Positions 26,096 through 36,940 of a stretch of DNA of 64,000 nucleotides are shown here, piece by piece. The stretch lies in contig BSYQ01000004.1 in NCBI GenBank assembly GCA_030272585.1, positions 6,200,001 through 6,264,000 on the forward strand, in the 5' to 3' direction. Below the pieces are notes generated by a model that was given only the letters and a program-made list of their open reading frames with translations, searched no databases and was not told the DNA's origin. The translations under genes and the position numbers were made by a program. The stretch is from Bryopsis sp. KO-2023. Taxonomy: Eukaryota > Chlorophyta > Ulvophyceae > Bryopsidales > Bryopsidaceae. Positions within the stretch are counted from its first letter, which is position 1, and every line of letters begins with the position of its first letter.

Positions 26096-29000
26096 ATGAG
26101 CACGCGGGGAGAGGAGATCTTGCTGCCACCCTCGGTTAACTGGTACGCCAACCCCTGCCCTGTTCAGCCCGTTGATGGCGATCTTTTGTGAGGACGTCTG
26201 CGTCGTCGCCAGGATTCTTCTTGATGGTCGAACATCTTTCCGCGACCGATCCGGATGTTTGCTGGATGCTGGACACTATGTCTTTAGACAACGATCTATC
26301 CTTCTTTTTATTCATTCAAACGGACGTAGGGTGTTGTGCCAGTGAAATTTTTATCACAATCGTCTGTTGAAACCTCAAACACAACCCCAGCCCACCCTTC
26401 TAATAGGCTGACGTATTTGCACGTGTCTATTCATAAAGACGTCAAAGCCTCAAGTCGTCACTGTTGGGGTGTTTTGCCTGGGCAAGATATTTTCATTAGA
26501 AAAAAGTGAGAAAAGTGTGGTAAAATAGTTTTTGCTGCACAGGTATTTCAGTTGTGTTTCGGCATGTTCTCGGGATGGCCAATATTATGCTTATGCCGCT
26601 GGTAATTCTATCGTTGTGATCGACCCCATCAACAGGAAGTTTGTGAACAAACTGGACCACCACACCAAAAGGTAGGTTCTTTTTGCATTCTGTCAAGCAA
26701 TGCTATTTTAGCAGCAGCACACCTGAATCTTGCAAAGAAGTGGCAATGAGTAAAGGATGTGGCACATGTATTTTTTTTTGGTGAAGAAATTTGTCGTTGG
26801 ATGCATCGGATCGGTTGGTTATCCGGAGCTTAAAAGCAGAAGATTCTTGTTTTTCTTTATTGAAAAAAAATCCTGTGTATATGTATATACAGTACATATC
26901 GTTGGATGATAACACCAGAAAATGAGAGTTTTTTTGTTTTGTTTTCTTAATCAAGACACACGTATTTCGTGTTTCAACATTACTGTCGCATCACTGTTGA
27001 TTGGGGGAAAGAATCGCATTTTTCGTCAGTGAAATTTAAGATGGCATTATTTTTATTTTAGTTTAGTTTGTCTTTTTTTCGTTGAGGTTGTTTCTGTGTT
27101 CAGAGTGTCAGGGCTGTGCATTACGGACTCTGGAACTTTGTTGTCTGGGGGAATGGATAGGGCTCTGAAGATATGGAACATGAGTTGCATCCATCCACTC
27201 AAAAACTATAGCGAAATGCCAGCCGAAATCACAGCGATGGTGGTTCTCAACAGGTTAGAGTGAAATATCGATGGACCATCGCTAAGTTTTAGCTTGCTGC
27301 ACTTCTTGTGGGGGGTTTTTGTTGCTTTGACTTTTTTTCCCCAGACATGCATCCAAAGAACATGAAAAAGCAAACACTTGAAAAGCTCTCAGCGTTTTTT
27401 TTAAAGGTGAAGGGTGTACACTATTTCGAGTTGAGAGGCCATACCCAGTGATAAATGGAGCCCTGGTAGTGTCTCAATGTCTAATTTTTGCAGATTTTTT
27501 TTTCTTCTGTGGTTCAGCTTTTCGGAGTGTGCTGTGGTTGGCGACAAGGCAGGAAAATTGTCGCTGTGGACGTTGGAGTTTGGTGAGTTTTCTATGCTTT
27601 CTTTCTTCTATTTTGCTGTTAAATCCTGCTTCATTTCTCCAACAAGGACTTTTCGTTATTATTAGTGATCGACCATAATACACTCGACGTGCAAATCATC
27701 GTTTTGCACTTCTGATTCCAAAAATACCAACTCATATGCATTCCCTATGATTTTATTGGATTGGTCCACATGTAACATGCACAGAGTAAAGGAGGTGACG
27801 CAAATGGGGAAAGTCCATCTTCTGTCCAAATTATTCACAGAACAGCCTGAAGGCTTTGAAAACTCGGCACATTTGCTGGTTGATCAATTAAAAGTTTTTT
27901 CTTTCGGTAAAAAAAAATACTGAGGCAAATGGAAAGAAATTGTTCAAAGATGACTGCGTGTGCTTGCAGAGTCAAAACCCAAAGTGCTCCAAACGAAAAT
28001 GGCTTCCTCAGTCATGTCGATTGCTGCATCCCCCTACCCAGCAGCTTCTCACGTAAGAATGGCACCTTGCAAAGCATGTTTGAAATATGTAAATGAGGCC
28101 GGTCTGGAATGTTGTGCTGGATGTATCCAGCGTTTCTGCTCATGAAAACCTGAAAAAAAAATTCATCTCTTTTCAGCAAAATTGGCCATACCAGCACCCC
28201 AGCGATTTTGTCTTTTGTGATCGACATATTCTTGTTGCCGACCTGTTGATCCTCTATTCAAGTTTTTAGTCATATCTCCGAACTTGAGCGTACAACCCAC
28301 AATCGACACCGTCAAATCAGATTAGCCATGCAAGTGGAAGAACGCCCGCAGAAACGCTTGATATATTTCATTACGGAAATTCTGCAGGTCGCTGTGGGTT
28401 GCGAGGACGGAATGGTGGCGATCGTGGATGTGGAAGCAGACGCACTGCTGAACATCCTTCAGTGCAAAACAAACTATCACATCCAAACGCTCTCTTGGGT
28501 TCTGCCCCCCAGACAACTAACCCGTCCAAAACGAAGGAAGCAAAACCCCGCGGACGCTGACGCCATGGAGGTAGAACCGGAGCAGCACATCCCAGGCATA
28601 ACGGACGCCCCCAGCGAATGCGTGTCTGGAGGGTCGAATCGCTCGGAATCTCCTCATTGTGGACTGGAATCTCGAGCGTTCTCCGGCATGAATAGAGTGG
28701 GTGGAAGTGAGGATCATGTGACGGTTTCGTTGAGTGTGGTGCTGGATGAGAGTGGGGAAAGGGTCCAGTGCGAGTTGGTGGTGGATTCGATTAAGAGGGA
28801 GGAGAATGGCCTGGATATGGACAATTCGGTGGACGGGGTCAATCTGGGTGCTGATTTGGAAGAAGAGCTGTCGGTGAAAGAAGCAGTCATCGTGGCAGGT
28901 GAGTCTTATTCGTATTTAAAAAACACAAATATTCGTTTTGTTCAAAAAATTTAATTCTCCATGAATCGAGCACCGCACAAACTTCCCTTGGATGCAGTGT

Positions 29001-32000
29001 ATATTTGTTTTAAACTTTTTCACGTTTTTTCATTTTTTTTAAACTCATGCACTGCTTGTCCAAGGTAAATAAAATCATTTTGAGAAAGACGGTTTTGGTT
29101 CTTGTGTTGAATGGGCAGGTTGTCAAGATGGTGGAATTCGAATATGGAAAACTGGAGTTTCTGGGGATCCCCCCAAGGTCGACTATGTGGATTTGATCCA
29201 AACGATGCACATCAAAAAGCCTTCCTCGGGTTAGTTGATATCCAGAAAAGAAAATATGTTCTTCCAGCCCTAATACAATGCAAACGAAACAGGAAAAATA
29301 GATGTGTTTGCAATGTGGTAACCCAAGTGGTAACCCAAGTGTTTCTTTCTCAATTATACAGGGAGGGTTGCTGTGGATTGGCTAGTACTTTAATAAAAGT
29401 GTCTTAAATCGCTCGATTTTCTTGTAACTTTTTCTTTCTTTTCTCTGTTTGTTTGTATAGCTACAACGGAGGAGCAACTGAAGAAGCTGTGGGTGTGTGC
29501 CCGGGTGGTTCCTTTTCCCTGTGGGGTGCCTGCTACCTTCCTACCCAACCATTTTTGGGTTTTGGCCAGTGGGCACAAGGGTAAACTCATGGCTTGGATC
29601 GTCCCCATGCGCAAAGGTAAGCAACACGCACACACAACAGATTGAGAAATTTGAGGATAAAGTGGAGCGCGCTTTTGAATTACACATCATGGGACCTTTC
29701 CCCCAGAATAACTGTAAATACAGAAGGTTAGATTTTCGAAAGGGATTGGGTAAGCATGGAAAAGGACACGTTTGATTGTGAACGATGATGTGTAAAAACT
29801 AGTGTCTTCCCAAAAAAACTGAATAAAAACTGATGTTGAAGTGGTGGTGTATTTGAAATTGATCGAGTGGAGTTCAGCCCCGTTTTCATGGAAATGCGTT
29901 TTAGGATCACTCAGAATCAAAAAGAATGATTTGGTTGATTCCGTCAGGTCGGATCCTCGGAAAGCGGGTCCAGCTCGCCACGCATCACCACCGGAACGTT
30001 TTCACCATCGATTTCATCAGGAAGACTGCCGACCAAAGTTTTGTCATGGTGACTAACTCTCTGGATAGAAACCTCATCGTCTGGAAGGCTGACCGCCCCG
30101 GAGCAACCAGTCAATTGGCCGAGATCGATTTGAAAACCATGAAATTGACGTGGCGCTTTGCTGGGGTAGGAGCGGATATTTTGTCCATGCAACTGAAACC
30201 TGGGGCGGGATGCGTTGCTCTTGGATGTGCCGACAAGACTGTCAGGTGGGGTGGTTGAATCCATATGAATGAAAGGATCTGTGCTGTTGTGGGCTGTCCT
30301 CTGCAGAAACGAACATTTTGGCTCCAGACTGGTAAAACACACTGGAACCAACTACACTATTTACAAAAATAGATCCTCCTATTCTATTGCTTGATTTGGG
30401 CATATGCTCCTATGGATCTGGATGCATCTGTTTTGTCTTTGGAGAAATGTATTGTCAGTTCTGGTTTGCTGCCCCAGTCTCTTTTTCATTTTTTTTTGGG
30501 GGGGGGAAGGGGAAGATGAAAGCCGTCCGAACTGGGAAAGGAAAATACTAAAATTTCTCGTGTGTGGAAACAGGATCGTCCCAACGGTGAATTCTGGAGA
30601 GACCAAAATAGGCCTTCTTCGATGGAGAGGGATCACTGGTCGAGTTACCAGCGTCGCCTGGCACCCGTACGCTGCAGGTAATGGAAAACTGATTTTGAAA
30701 TCATCGATCAAATATTGATCTGCGTGAGAGCTTTTTCATGGAACCTGCCTAAAATTCATGGTTTGATCTTGTTTTGGGGTTAAGTGTTTTTCTCTTGATT
30801 TCATGCTGAAGATTGATAGAAACTGAAGGAAAAGAAAAACATGCTAGGGATGCTTTCGAAAATCCCTTTTGCGCTCCAAACGAGAATAGGATACAAAACG
30901 GAATACATTTGTTTTCGATTAGTTGTTGTGAGTGGTGAAGGAACTGAAGATTCAAAATTGAATAGGATTAGAAAAAAAGGATGAGTTAGAATTGAACGAG
31001 GATGCTGTTTGCAGATTTGTTGGCTTTTGGTTGTGATGATGGAACGGTGGGGTTGATGAAAGTGGCTTCCGAAGATGTCTATGCTTACTCCATTCGGCAC
31101 AAAACGGCGGTCAAACATGCTCAATGGAAGTCTTGTGTTCGAGGTGAACAAGCCCGAAAAAATTCATGAAATGAAATTATGATAAAAATAAAATTCATTA
31201 TTCCAAAACATGATATCTGAGAGCTTCCACGAAAAGTTTTGGGAAAGATTAAGCTTCTCGAATGATCCAATGCCGGAGCAATGGATAGGTTGGAAGTGTA
31301 AAAAAAAATGTTCGTTTGCAATTGACTTTCATGCAAGCCCAGAAAGAGAAGATGTTAATTTTCGAAGAACGACAATTTTTTCAAGAATCTTCAATTTCAG
31401 GAAGTCTTTTTTTTATGTGGGATGCAGTACCTCACATAATTTGTTTTTTTTGGTTTTGTCTTCGGCAGCTGATGGAGAGTTGAGTGCTGACTTGTTCACG
31501 TTGGACCAAGAGGGGTGCTTGTTAGAATGGCCGGAAGCCCCAGATGAGTGTCTCCGTCCACCTGTAGAGGAACGCAAGAAATCGAACAGAGAGCCGAGAT
31601 GCCTTTCGAATCACCCCGTTGATGTGAGCTCAAGAAAAGAAAAAAATGCCTTGTCCATCCTCTTCCAACCACCGACTTCTTCAATATTTTCCAATCCAAA
31701 TCGAAATTTTGGGGCTGTAAGAATGCTGAATACATGAATTTTTTGAAAAAATATCTGCATGTCGAAATGAATTTGCTTTTGGCTCGAAATATATCAGATG
31801 TCAAGGAAGCTGCAAGGACCCCCTGGCGGTGAACGCATGATGTGGTGCGATTTCTCTTGGGATATCTCCGGAACCTTCCTAGCATTGGGGGCCACTGACG
31901 GCCAAATTGCGATTTACATGGAGCTCAGCCAAGGAAACCTCTCCATGCAATGTTCAGCGCGGCACTACCAGTCCCCCATCAAATCCATCAGATGGAAGCT

Positions 32001-33435
32001 TCCCAAGGACGCCAGCCCCATGATCGCTGCTTTGCACAACGATGGCCGGTTTGGTGTCCACGAAATCGGCATCGGGGAAAAGGATGGGACGCAGTGCATG
32101 GTGTTGAACTCCGTTTGCAAAATAGTGTCGGACCGAGCCCAGGTCATCAATTGGGGGATTTCTGAAGCCAACGTCCTGTACGGAGTGACGAAACAAGGGA
32201 GAGGCATCACTTCGCTGAGAGCTTGGGATGTCAAGGCCATGAAGTCTGCCTGGTTTTCCAGGACGATTTTCTTCTGTGTCGAAGACTTTTTGTTTTCCGA
32301 TAACAACACCTTGATTGCATCGAGGGACTACAATTGTGTGACCAGGATTCACATCCTATCAATGCCTCGTCCGGGCATTCGTGGCCAGCGGGGGGGTGCC
32401 CGTGCAAGGGCAAAGAACGAACAAGAGGCCAATCGAGCTGAAAAACTTGCCGAGTCAGACTTAGGGAATGCAGTCACAGCAGCACCAGAACCAAAGGGTG
32501 CCGAGGAACAGATAGCAATATCAGACGCTGGGTTGAGACTGGAAAAAGATGGGAGCGTGGATGGCATGTCAGGAGGTGGTGTGTTCAAAGGGGAGGGGTT
32601 GAATGACGACGTGATGGACGATATTCCTGACAATCCAATGGCCCTCCCCACCAGAGAGCATGAAGCGACGGAGATGAAAGGGGAGGATGGTGGGGTAGCA
32701 GAAACCAGTGGAGCTGTGACAATTAGGGCTGGTAATGGAGAGGGAGTAGCTGACACAGGCAGAGAGAATGAAGGGATGGATAACGGACCCATCACAGCAA
32801 ATCAGGATGATTTAATGGAGGCGGTGGGCGATGGGCACCATGTTGGTACAGAAGCAGGACAAATGCCAGTCGCATCGGCCTTGAAGCCTGAGAGTGTGTC
32901 TGAGGAGCAGATGCTGTTCGCACCGAAAAATGTCTATTATCGTAGAAGAAGTGAAGAAGTGATGGCTCATCTCAGGGACATGGGCAACTTGGAGTCGGTG
33001 AAAAATGAGGTGCGTTAATTTTCTGATAAGAATCCGCAAGCAACCAAGCCATGCTTTTATCAGTTCGTTTGTATTGCTCGAAATAAGATCAGTGCAACGG
33101 CTTCCTGGCTGTTGGAAATTTTATGTGTCTTGTGTCTATGTAGGAGTGAATTTCATTGATAATGTCAGTGTTTTCCTTGAGACGAGTTTCTTTTCTCTTC
33201 TTGCTGGTAGGTTCGATGCCAACGAACCAAGCTTTTGTGTGAATGTTATTTGCACCACTGCAACGGTCAGACCAATGCTGCCCTGCAAACACTTTCTAAT
33301 TGGGGCGATCTTGCTCTGGAAGACCCCCCAGCCGAGGCGGCAGCTCCAGATGTTGAAATGAGGGATCAACAAGACATTCAGCCATCCTCTAATGGACATA
33401 TGGAAAACGCCAATATTGTGGACGGGTGGCAGTAG
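26096..33435 (+). CDS. GEMIN5: Gemin5-like WD40 protein (15 exons)
   Basis: Exons at about 26096-26187, 26541-26671, 27104-27254, 27517-27581, 27783-27875, 27970-28050, 28388-28898, 29120-29229, 29461-29615, 29948-30245, 30573-30678, 31015-31142, 31469-31623, 31798-33008 and 33211-33435. The start MSTRGEEILLPPSVNWY matches the human Gemin5 opening (LPPSPNWY). Ordered matches to its twin WD40 propellers include VAVGCEDGMVAIVDV, HHHRNVFTIDF, TSLDRN-type LDRNLIVWKA, GRVTSVAWHPYAA, DLLAFGCDDGTVGLM, HKTAVKHAQWK and ISGTFLALGATDGQIAIYM. Gemin5 recognises the snRNA code and m7G cap for SMN-complex loading. The large exon ends in an acidic low-complexity linker. The long TPR-like and C-terminal RNA-binding part of animal Gemin5 seems missing. 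Confidence 0.85.
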
Positions 33436-34021
33436 AGACTAGACAAGATGGTGGTAGTGGAAGGCGGTAATATAGATATAGATATACGAAGGAAAAAATA
33501 ATGCAATTGGAAACCAATGGGGAAGAGGATAGGTTGAAATTTGACGATGCAGGAATGCCAGAGTGTATGCGGCTGCCTCATTGCAGCGATAAAATGGACA
33601 CGAGTTAGAAATATTTACAAATCATTTTGATGTAAGAACTGTTTTCGTGGTGTCTTTCTGCCGTGCGATGGTTAAATTCAATGGTGCAAAAATACACGAA
33701 AATTCTAGCACAGTTTACCCAACAGGATCGGAGGGCTTTCTATCACTCAGGCAGCGGAGTGACAGGCCCCTAGGGGTGGAACAGCAATGAATCCAATGGG
33801 CTGGAATGTGGAAATATTGCAAACCGCTCCAAGCGATTTGTTCCAAGTGGGATTATATGTTGGGTGGGTGGTTCGCCTGTGCTCCTTGAATTTGCTTGCA
33901 AAACAAGGTGCGTGCACGATGCAAGGGACCATCTCACTGACCATTCCACTGACGCCTGGTCTGACGGAGGGGACCCCCTCCTTATTCGACCACGGTAGGG
34001 GTGGGAAGGCCTCAATGTGAC
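33436..34021. other. Intergenic between Gemin5-like gene and LTR element
   Basis: Includes the 3' UTR of the Gemin5-like gene. An open frame at 33787-34020 (+) reads without known domains and is cut by the LTR element; I do not call it a gene. Confidence 0.4.
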
Positions 34022-34344
34022 TGTGAAAGATAGGGAAGTTTTGGGAGTTGAGAATGAGAGGAATTGAACATCAGATCTTACAGGGGGGAGGAATATCAGA
34101 TCTTTGGGGGTTCGTGATGAATGTTGGGAAGAAAGGTACAGATTGGATTCAGTATGTCTATTTTTGGAGTTACGGTTATGGAAATTATGACCGAACGTGG
34201 ACTGGTAGGCGTTTCTGGAAGTGGTTGTGTTAGTAGGGATAAAAGGGAACAGAGTGTGTAAGAATGTATCTCGGTTCGCCGGGTTTGGTGTCCATCGTGT
34301 GTCCTACTGTTCGAATACTGCCATATTTCTGTCTATTCTCTTTA
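34022..34344 (+). repeat. 5' LTR
   Basis: 323 bp, identical to 43505-43827; the GTGAC target duplication precedes it. Confidence 0.95.
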
Positions 34345-34770
34345 TGGTTTCGGAGCCATGTCGATTCCACCACCCCCACCACCAGTCATGGGCTGAACAG
34401 GACAGACCCCTGTCCTGTGCGATGCACAGGACAGGGTTCTGTGCGGGTTCTGTGCACTCTGTGCTGTCCTGTTCTGTTTTGCGAAATTCCACAGGACAGA
34501 CCCACGTCTGTCCTGTGTCACACCCACCCTGTGCAACGCGACAGTCCCACACCCTGTGCAGCCTGTGCGCACACGTGGGACTGTGTACAGCACAGTGCGC
34601 AGTCTGTGCAGGACAGACTGCACACTGTGCAGCACACAGTACACGTGGTCTGTGCAGCACAGATTAAGTACTGTACTGCACAGTGCGCAGTCTGTGCTGC
34701 ACAGACTACGAACTGACACCTACTTCGCCTGTTTTAGGCAAGCGCCAGGTCGGTCTGGACAGGTGGGGTG

Positions 34771-35426
34771 GGCTGGCAATTAATTTGACCGCCGAATGCT
34801 GAATTTTGCCGCCGAATGCTGAATTCTGCCGCCGAATGCTGAATTCTGCCGCCGCCCGACTGGCAGCCGCCCCTGGCGGGATGTCGGTCGACAGGCGACG
34901 CGCCCGACAATTCTCTCATTCACGATTACTCACTCACCCGCACTCAATTTCGCTGTCGCTGTCGGTAACGCTGCCGCTGCAACCGCCGCCCTATCGCTTT
35001 CGTTTCCCTTAGTACTTCGCACTCTCCCACCACAGTTCAAACGCCAACTCACTTTAAAACAATGAACTCTGGAATGGAGCCGTCGATTTCCATCCCAACA
35101 CAATCCCCTTCCCTGGGTTCATTTCCGTTTTCATATTTTGTCAATGGAAAGTCTGCTGCAGAGTCCTGGTCGAACTCCAGCCACTAGTTACACCTGCATC
35201 CCTGAACTCGCCCACTCGCTTGGCGCGCGCCGGTCGCGCTAACCCTAAACCCTAAACCCAACCCCCCCTTTTTTTTCGGTCTGACATACATACGCGGGTC
35301 GCCTGTCGACCGACATCCCGCCAGGGGCGGCTGCCAGTCGGGCGGCGGCAGAATTCAGCATTCGGCGGCAGAATTCAGCATTCGGCGGCAAAATTCAGCA
35401 TTCGGCGGTAAAATTAAGTTTTTGCC
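34771..35426. mobile_element. Mutator-like non-autonomous element with telomere-like core
   Basis: 656 bp. Terminal inverted repeats of about 129 bp (34771-34899 and 35298-35426) contain tandem 20-bp units GCCGCCGAATGCTGAATTCT. Flanked by GGTGGGGTG (34762-34770 and 35427-35435), a 9-bp duplication typical of Mutator-like elements. The interior holds two CCCTAAA-type telomere units next to GCGCG and C7T8 blocks (35222-35276). Its removal restores a clean palindrome in the host sequence, so it inserted after the palindrome formed. Confidence 0.75.
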
Positions 35427-35474
35427 GGTGGGGTGCCTGTCCAGACCGACCTGGCGCCTGTCTAAAACAGGCGA

Positions 35475-36020
35475 CTTAATTAAGCACATATTAGCGTGCT
35501 AACTGGGTATCAATCAGTTAAGTATTGAGTTAATTAATTAAAGAAGTGATATTATTATATACATTTTTCAATGTATGAATGACGTGAGCCGAGCTCACCA
35601 GCCACCGACTAGAGGGAGTCGGTCGACTCTAGGAGGATTCGAACCCGGGTTGGCTAAGCCCGAGTCGAAGGCACTACGAAGTAGCGGACCCCACCATAGG
35701 GACGCTCAAGTGGGGGCAGTTACTTTTAAGTACCCGATTGTTTCTATTGCTAAAAATAGGTACTTATAGGTAACGGCCCCCACTTAAGCGTCCCTATGGT
35801 GGGGTCCGCTACTTCGTAGTGCCTTCGACTCGGGCTTAGCCAACCCGGGTTCGAATCCTCCTAGAGTCGACCGACTCCCTCCAGTCGGTGGCTGGTGAGC
35901 TCGGCTCACGTCATTCATACATTGTAAAATGTATATAATAATATCACTTCTTTAATTAATTAACTCAATACTTAACTGATTGATACCCAGTTAGCACGCT
36001 AATATGTGCTTAATTAAGTC
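35475..36020. repeat. Near-perfect 546-bp palindrome with tRNA-SINE-like arms
   Basis: Left arm 35475 to about 35735 is the reverse complement of about 35770-36020 with only a few differences; the loop is about 35 bp. In the right arm a B-box-like GGGTTCGAATCC (about 35848-35859) lies downstream of GGTCCGCTACTTCGTAGTGC, an A-box-like region shared with the second SINE palindrome. Read as two tRNA-derived SINE copies head to head. Outer arms continue into CGCCTGTTTTA... sequence (34727 and 36110). Confidence 0.7.
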
Positions 36021-36173
36021 GCCTGTTTTAGACAGGCGCCAGGTCGGTCTGGACAGGCACCCCACCTGTCCAGACCGACCTGGCGCCTGCCTAAAACAGG
36101 CGTAGTAGGTGTCAGTTCGTAGTCTGTGCAGCACAGACTGCGGACTGTGCAGTACAGTACTTGATCTGTACTG

Positions 36174-36666
36174 CAGAGGTGGGCGCCCGGCTGGTGGACA
36201 GGACCGGACCGGACCGGCAACCACTTTCTGGACAGGAAATTACCTTTATTGGACAGGTGTCGGACCTGTCCAGACCGGTCCGACACCTGTCCAATAAAGG
36301 TAATTTCCTGTCTAGTAAAGGTGGACCTTTCTTAGACCGGGTCGGACCTGTCTAGACCGGCCTACCTTTTTTTTTCTGTTGAGTTGTTTCCTGTCCAGAC
36401 CGGTCTGACCTGTCCAGACCGGGCCAAACACCGGTTCTGGACAGGAATTTGCCTTTCTTAGACAGGTTTTAACCTTTCTTAGACAGGTTTCAGCCTTTCT
36501 TAGAAAGGTCTGCAGCCTGTCTGGACAGGTGGTGACCTGTCCGGTTCTTAAAGGACCGGCATTTTTCTGCTGGACCGGACCGGACCGGACCGGTCCGCCG
36601 GTCTTTGGACAGGTTGGACAGGACCGGACCGGTTTTTTACTGCCGGTCCGGTCGGGCCCAGGTCTG
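36174..36666. mobile_element. hAT-type MITE, copy 1 (493 bp)
   Basis: Ends CAGAGGTGGGC and GCCCAGGTCTG (TIR CAGA). Exact 8-bp duplication CTGTACTG at 36166-36173 and 36667-36674. The body consists of repeated CCTGTCCAGACCGG and CCTTTCTTAGACAGG motifs and an internal hairpin at 36235-36309. About 98% identical and equal in length to copy 2. Confidence 0.9.
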
Positions 36667-36940
36667 CTGTACTGCACAGTCCAGACAGACTCTGCACAGA
36701 CGTACGGTCCCAAGCGCCTGTGCGCGTCTGTGCTGTCCTGTGCTGCGCACAGGACAGGATGGCCCTGTGCTGCACAGACAGGCGCACAGACCGTGCACAG
36801 TCAGCGCACAGACCCTGTCTGTGCTGTGCTGTACAGGTCTGTGCGCCTGTGCAGCACAGGTCAAACCCTGTGCACAGAACAGGAAGTCTGTGCTGTCCTG
36901 TCCTGTGCACAGGGGTCTCGGCCCATGACTGCCCACCACC

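Larger units (their letters stand above)
34384..36931. mobile_element. Giant foldback/palindromic element A
   Basis: Flanked by the 9-bp duplication CCCACCACC (34375-34383 and 36932-36940). Ends are inverted (AGTCATGGGC and GCCCATGACT). The arms are swarms of CTGTGC/GCACAG/ACAGGACAG motifs on both strands. The inner arms become exact from about 34655 and 36173, around a near-perfect core palindrome (35475-36020). A Mutator-like element (34771-35426) sits in the left arm and a hAT MITE (36174-36666) in the right. No protein is encoded; long frames here come from motif bias. The 9-bp duplication suggests mobilisation by a Mutator-type transposase. Confidence 0.75.

Noticed and set aside
34384-34720. 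Overlapping Cys/Thr/Ser-rich frames on both strands (CSTDCALCST-like)
   Set aside because: They arise from the repeated CTGTGC/GCACAG motif, which lacks stops in several frames. There is no start context and no domain.
35240-35260. A chromosome end or internal telomere
   Set aside because: Only two CCCTAAA units, placed inside an element with inverted repeats and a target duplication.
35840-35870. A true tRNA gene in palindrome A
   Set aside because: Only a B-box-like GGTTCGAATCC is convincing; there is no cloverleaf.
36720-36940. Long open frame extending the gag-pol frame upstream
   Set aside because: This stretch is the arm of palindrome A (target duplication at 36932-36940). The open frame is a by-product of CTGTGC motif bias, not element code.
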